A DNA stretch of 51,002 nt from an uncultured Opitutia bacterium (lineage in GTDB: Bacteria; Verrucomicrobiota; Verrucomicrobiia; Opitutales; Opitutaceae). Position numbers and translations under genes: made by a program. The notes beneath the pieces are model-generated. The model had not been told where the DNA came from. It did no database searches and saw nothing but the letters and a program-made list of their open reading frames with translations. The stretch covers positions 1-51,002 of the forward strand of contig CAIJZY010000049.1 of NCBI GenBank assembly GCA_903825285.1. Direction: 5' to 3'. Below, one piece after another: positions 49,225 through 51,002 of this stretch (the stretch's first letter is position 1; every line of letters starts with the position of its first letter).

Positions 49225-49366
49225 GGTCGTCCTGCTGCGCGCTGGCGCGCTCGTCGGCGTCCCACGGGTCCTCGAGGATGGACTGGGTGTCGCACCGCCG
49301 CCGACCGTTGAGCGCACTCTTGCCGTCATCGACATTGCCGCAGGTGATCAGGCGGAGGAGATCCAT
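49225..49366 (-). pseudogene. Decayed duplicate of the cysN 5' end
   Basis: From the ATG at 49366-49364 the minus strand reads MDLLRLITCGNVDDGKSALN and continues as a clear but altered copy of the first ~50 codons of cysN, before losing homology near 49225. Over 119 bases (49248-49366 against 46681-46799) I count 107 identities without a gap. Part of the leader is shared too (CGGTGG-rich stretch just upstream). The P-loop Thr is now Ala and the switch region is gone, so it is not functional. It lies head-to-head with cysD. Confidence 0.85.
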
Positions 49367-49438
49367 GGTTCGGTGGAGATGGCGGCGGTGCCGCACGCTG
49401 GACTGTGGACGTTGGGGAGGGACGGTAAATGGTCAATG

Positions 49439-49454
49439 TCGGCAAGCTTGCCGA
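49439..49454. promoter_or_regulatory. 16-base perfect palindrome upstream of cysD
   Basis: TCGGCAAGCTTGCCGA is a perfect inverted repeat in the 244-base region between the cysN remnant and the CysD start, 156 bases before the ATG at 49611. It could be a dimeric regulator site controlling sulfate activation genes, or a small hairpin. Nothing else in the window repeats it. Confidence 0.35.
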
Positions 49455-49610
49455 TGCGGAAGCCGAACTGCAGCCGGACGCCAGCTTGGCGCGATGAACC
49501 GGGCTAGAGCAGTGGACAACTGCAGCGCAGCCGGCGGGTGACGCGGTGGCGAAGCGGCTTGCCGCATCCACACCCGCACGCCAATGAATTCGAGTGGCAC
49601 TGCCACTCCG

Positions 49611-50516
49611 ATGTCCCACCTCCTTCTCAGCCACCTCGATGCCCTGGAGCATGAGGCAATCCACATCCTCCGCGAGACGGCGGCGCAGTGCCCGCGGGCG
49701 GCGATCCTATTCTCGGGGGGCAAGGACTCGCTCGTGCTCGCGGCCGTGGCGCGCAAGGCCTTTGACCCCGCGCCCTGTCCCTTTCCCCTGCTGCACATCG
49801 ACACGGGCCATAATTTTTCCGAGACGCTCGCGTTCCGCGACCGGTTCGCGCGCGACTTTGGGTTCCAGCTCGTCATCCGGCTCGTGCAGGACTCGATTGA
49901 CCGCGGCCGCGCCAGGGAGGAGACCGGGCCCAACGCCAGCCGCAACCTCCTGCAGACCGTCACGCTCCTCGACACGTTGGCGGAGCTGAAGCTCGACGCC
50001 GCGCTCGGCGGCGCGCGCCGCGACGAGGAGAAGGCGAGGGCGAAGGAGCGCATCTTCTCCCACCGCGACACCTTCGGCCAATGGGATCCGCGCCACCAGC
50101 GTCCCGAGCTCTGGAACCTCTACAACGGCCGCAAGAACCCCGGGGAGCATTTTCGCGTGTTCCCGCTCAGCAACTGGACCGAACTCGACATCTGGGCCTA
50201 CATCGAGCGCGAGCAGCTTCCGCTGCCCTCGCTGTATTTCGCGCACGAGCGCGAGGTGTTCCTCCGCAACGGCACGCTCCTGGCAGTGTCGCCGCATATG
50301 CGGTTGCAGCCCAGCGAGACGGCGCACCGCGAGCTTGTGCGCTTCCGGACCGTGGGCGACATGACCTGCACCGGCGCGGTGCGCTCCAGCGCCTCCACGC
50401 TCGCCGAGATCATCGCCGAGGTGGCCGCCGCCCGCCAGACCGAGCGCGGCACCCGCTACGACGACCGCCGGTCGGAATCGGCGATGGAGGACCGGAAGCG
50501 GACGGGATATTTTTGA
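49611..50516 (+). CDS. cysD: Sulfate adenylyltransferase subunit 2, CysD
   Basis: A 301-residue PP-loop ATP pyrophosphatase. I start at the ATG 49611 (MSHLLLSHLDALEHEAIHIL), the usual CysD N-terminus; an ATG nine codons earlier adds unrelated residues. PP-loop SGGKDSLVL at residues 35-43, LHIDTGHNFSET, WTELDIWAYIEREQLPLP, and the C-terminal MEDRKRTGYF match the family throughout. CysD forms ATP sulfurylase with CysN and makes APS. It is on the plus strand, head-to-head with a cysN remnant, and convergent with the last, partial gene. Confidence 0.96.
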   Translation: MSHLLLSHLDALEHEAIHILRETAAQCPRAAILFSGGKDSLVLAAVARKAFDPAPCPFPLLHIDTGHNFSETLAFRDRFARDFGFQLVIRLVQDSIDRGRAREETGPNASRNLLQTVTLLDTLAELKLDAALGGARRDEEKARAKERIFSHRDTFGQWDPRHQRPELWNLYNGRKNPGEHFRVFPLSNWTELDIWAYIEREQLPLPSLYFAHEREVFLRNGTLLAVSPHMRLQPSETAHRELVRFRTVGDMTCTGAVRSSASTLAEIIAEVAAARQTERGTRYDDRRSESAMEDRKRTGYF

Positions 50517-50528
50517 GGTGTGGCGAGG

Positions 50529-50553
50529 GCCGGGCGTGACCGGTGGGCCCGGC
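50529..50553. terminator. Hairpin between convergent genes
   Basis: A perfect 7-base stem (GCCGGGC with GCCCGGC) and an 11-base loop lie 12 bases after the cysD stop and 11 bases before the stop of the opposing gene. No T-run follows on either strand. It may act as a bidirectional terminator. Confidence 0.35.
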
Positions 50554-50564
50554 GCACGTCCAGA

Positions 50565-51002
50565 CTAGAGCCGCTCGTGGGCAATCAGCTCGCGCCATTC
50601 CCCATCGTTCAGCGGGAAGGGCACGCGGCGGTATTCCTCCAGTCGCATCGGAATATGCGGTGGCGGATTCGCCAACGGCGTGGCGCGCTCCAAGGTGAAG
50701 CGCGCGCGGAAAATCCACCAAACCGGATGCACTTCGCTCGTGATCAACTTCCGGGGCTCCGCGGGGTATTCGCTCTTGAATGGCTCGATGGTGCCCAGCC
50801 AGCCCAGGTACTTCGTCCTGACATCAATGCTGTAGAGGAGATAGTTCCAGAAATGCGCGATGTGGGGGTCGTGCGCGCCCTCGTGAGCGATGAAGTAGGG
50901 ATCAAGGTGCCAGGCGATATACCCGAAGCTGGCGCCATAAAACTGGTGCGGGGTCACCCGTCCCTGGCGAAAGGCTTGTTCAACGATGGAGTTGGTCGCA
51001 TG
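50565..51002 (-). CDS. Unrecognised protein, C-terminal part (cut by window edge)
   Basis: The last 145 codons of a gene entering from the right edge. The frame is open to the edge, so the true start lies outside. The visible part is rich in aromatic residues and His (FYGASFGYIAWHLDPYF, HEGAHDPHIAHFWNYLLY, HPVWWIFRARF) and has no membrane helix. I do not recognise it. The stop is convergent with cysD, with a small hairpin between them. Any link to sulfation or glycan assembly would be guesswork. Confidence 0.6.
   Translation of the reverse strand, partial: HATNSIVEQAFRQGRVTPHQFYGASFGYIAWHLDPYFIAHEGAHDPHIAHFWNYLLYSIDVRTKYLGWLGTIEPFKSEYPAEPRKLITSEVHPVWWIFRARFTLERATPLANPPPHIPMRLEEYRRVPFPLNDGEWRELIAHERL

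Noticed and set aside
1-51002. Search for tRNA, rRNA, insertion sequences and phage genes
   Set aside because: No transposase or integrase motifs, terminal inverted repeats, tRNA-like cloverleaf or conserved rRNA segment was seen. Rearrangement is indicated only by the two gene remnants and the composition change.

Overview
This 51 kb window is a large cell-surface glycan (exopolysaccharide, capsule or O-antigen-like) biosynthesis locus from a high-G+C Gram-negative bacterium. A Verrucomicrobiota/Opitutaceae-like host is my guess from the gene mix, the very high G+C and the Wzt-type exporter ATPase. The sequence contains no rRNA or other taxonomic marker that would settle it. Every gene except two (a GtrA-like gene at 20814-21221 and cysD at 49611-50516) lies on the minus strand, mostly in tight runs with 4-base ATGA overlaps or gaps of a few bases. 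No stretch longer than about 220 bases lacks a gene or gene remnant. No tRNA, rRNA, CRISPR array or transposase was seen.

Layout in transcription order, from high to low coordinates. (a) 51002-45558 holds a partial unknown gene, cysD, a decayed duplicate of the cysN 5' end, a large membrane protein and cysN, so an ATP-sulfurylase pair. (b) 45438-39288 holds a 24-codon remnant, a Wzt-type ABC exporter ATPase, a sulfotransferase, and a double glycosyltransferase (GT) plus methyltransferase pair, closed by a terminator-like hairpin. (c) 39260-26421 has visibly lower G+C. It holds a second, better preserved double-GT plus methyltransferase pair, a GT4-methyltransferase fusion, a 950-residue membrane protein, an acyltransferase-3, GT2 and methyltransferase genes, and a deleted pseudogene copy of the 950-residue protein. 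(d) 26420-20814 holds a GtrB-type GT, a methyltransferase, an epimerase, a membrane protein, an SDR and the lone GtrA gene. (e) 20801-11170 holds a Gfo/Idh/MocA oxidoreductase, a full set of GDP-D-glycero-D-manno-heptose enzymes (HddA, GmhA, HddC and GmhB types) with a transaldolase, an MBOAT/SGNH/50-residue membrane peptide trio, and methyltransferase/GT genes. (f) 11094-1 holds GTs carrying a recurring N-terminal module, a coiled-coil protein, an epimerase and two paralogous ArnT-like membrane proteins, the last cut by the window edge.

Read together, the locus appears to make an activated heptose and assemble a long glycan with many GT domains. It would decorate that glycan by O-methylation (seven methyltransferase domains), O-acylation (MBOAT and acyltransferase-3) and sulfation, and export it through an ABC system whose permease is not in this window. 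The most unusual points are a roughly 100-residue module repeated five times across three GTs, a double GT that has lost both metal-binding motifs while its paralogue keeps them, a Wzt without its Wzm, and two gene remnants that record rearrangement.
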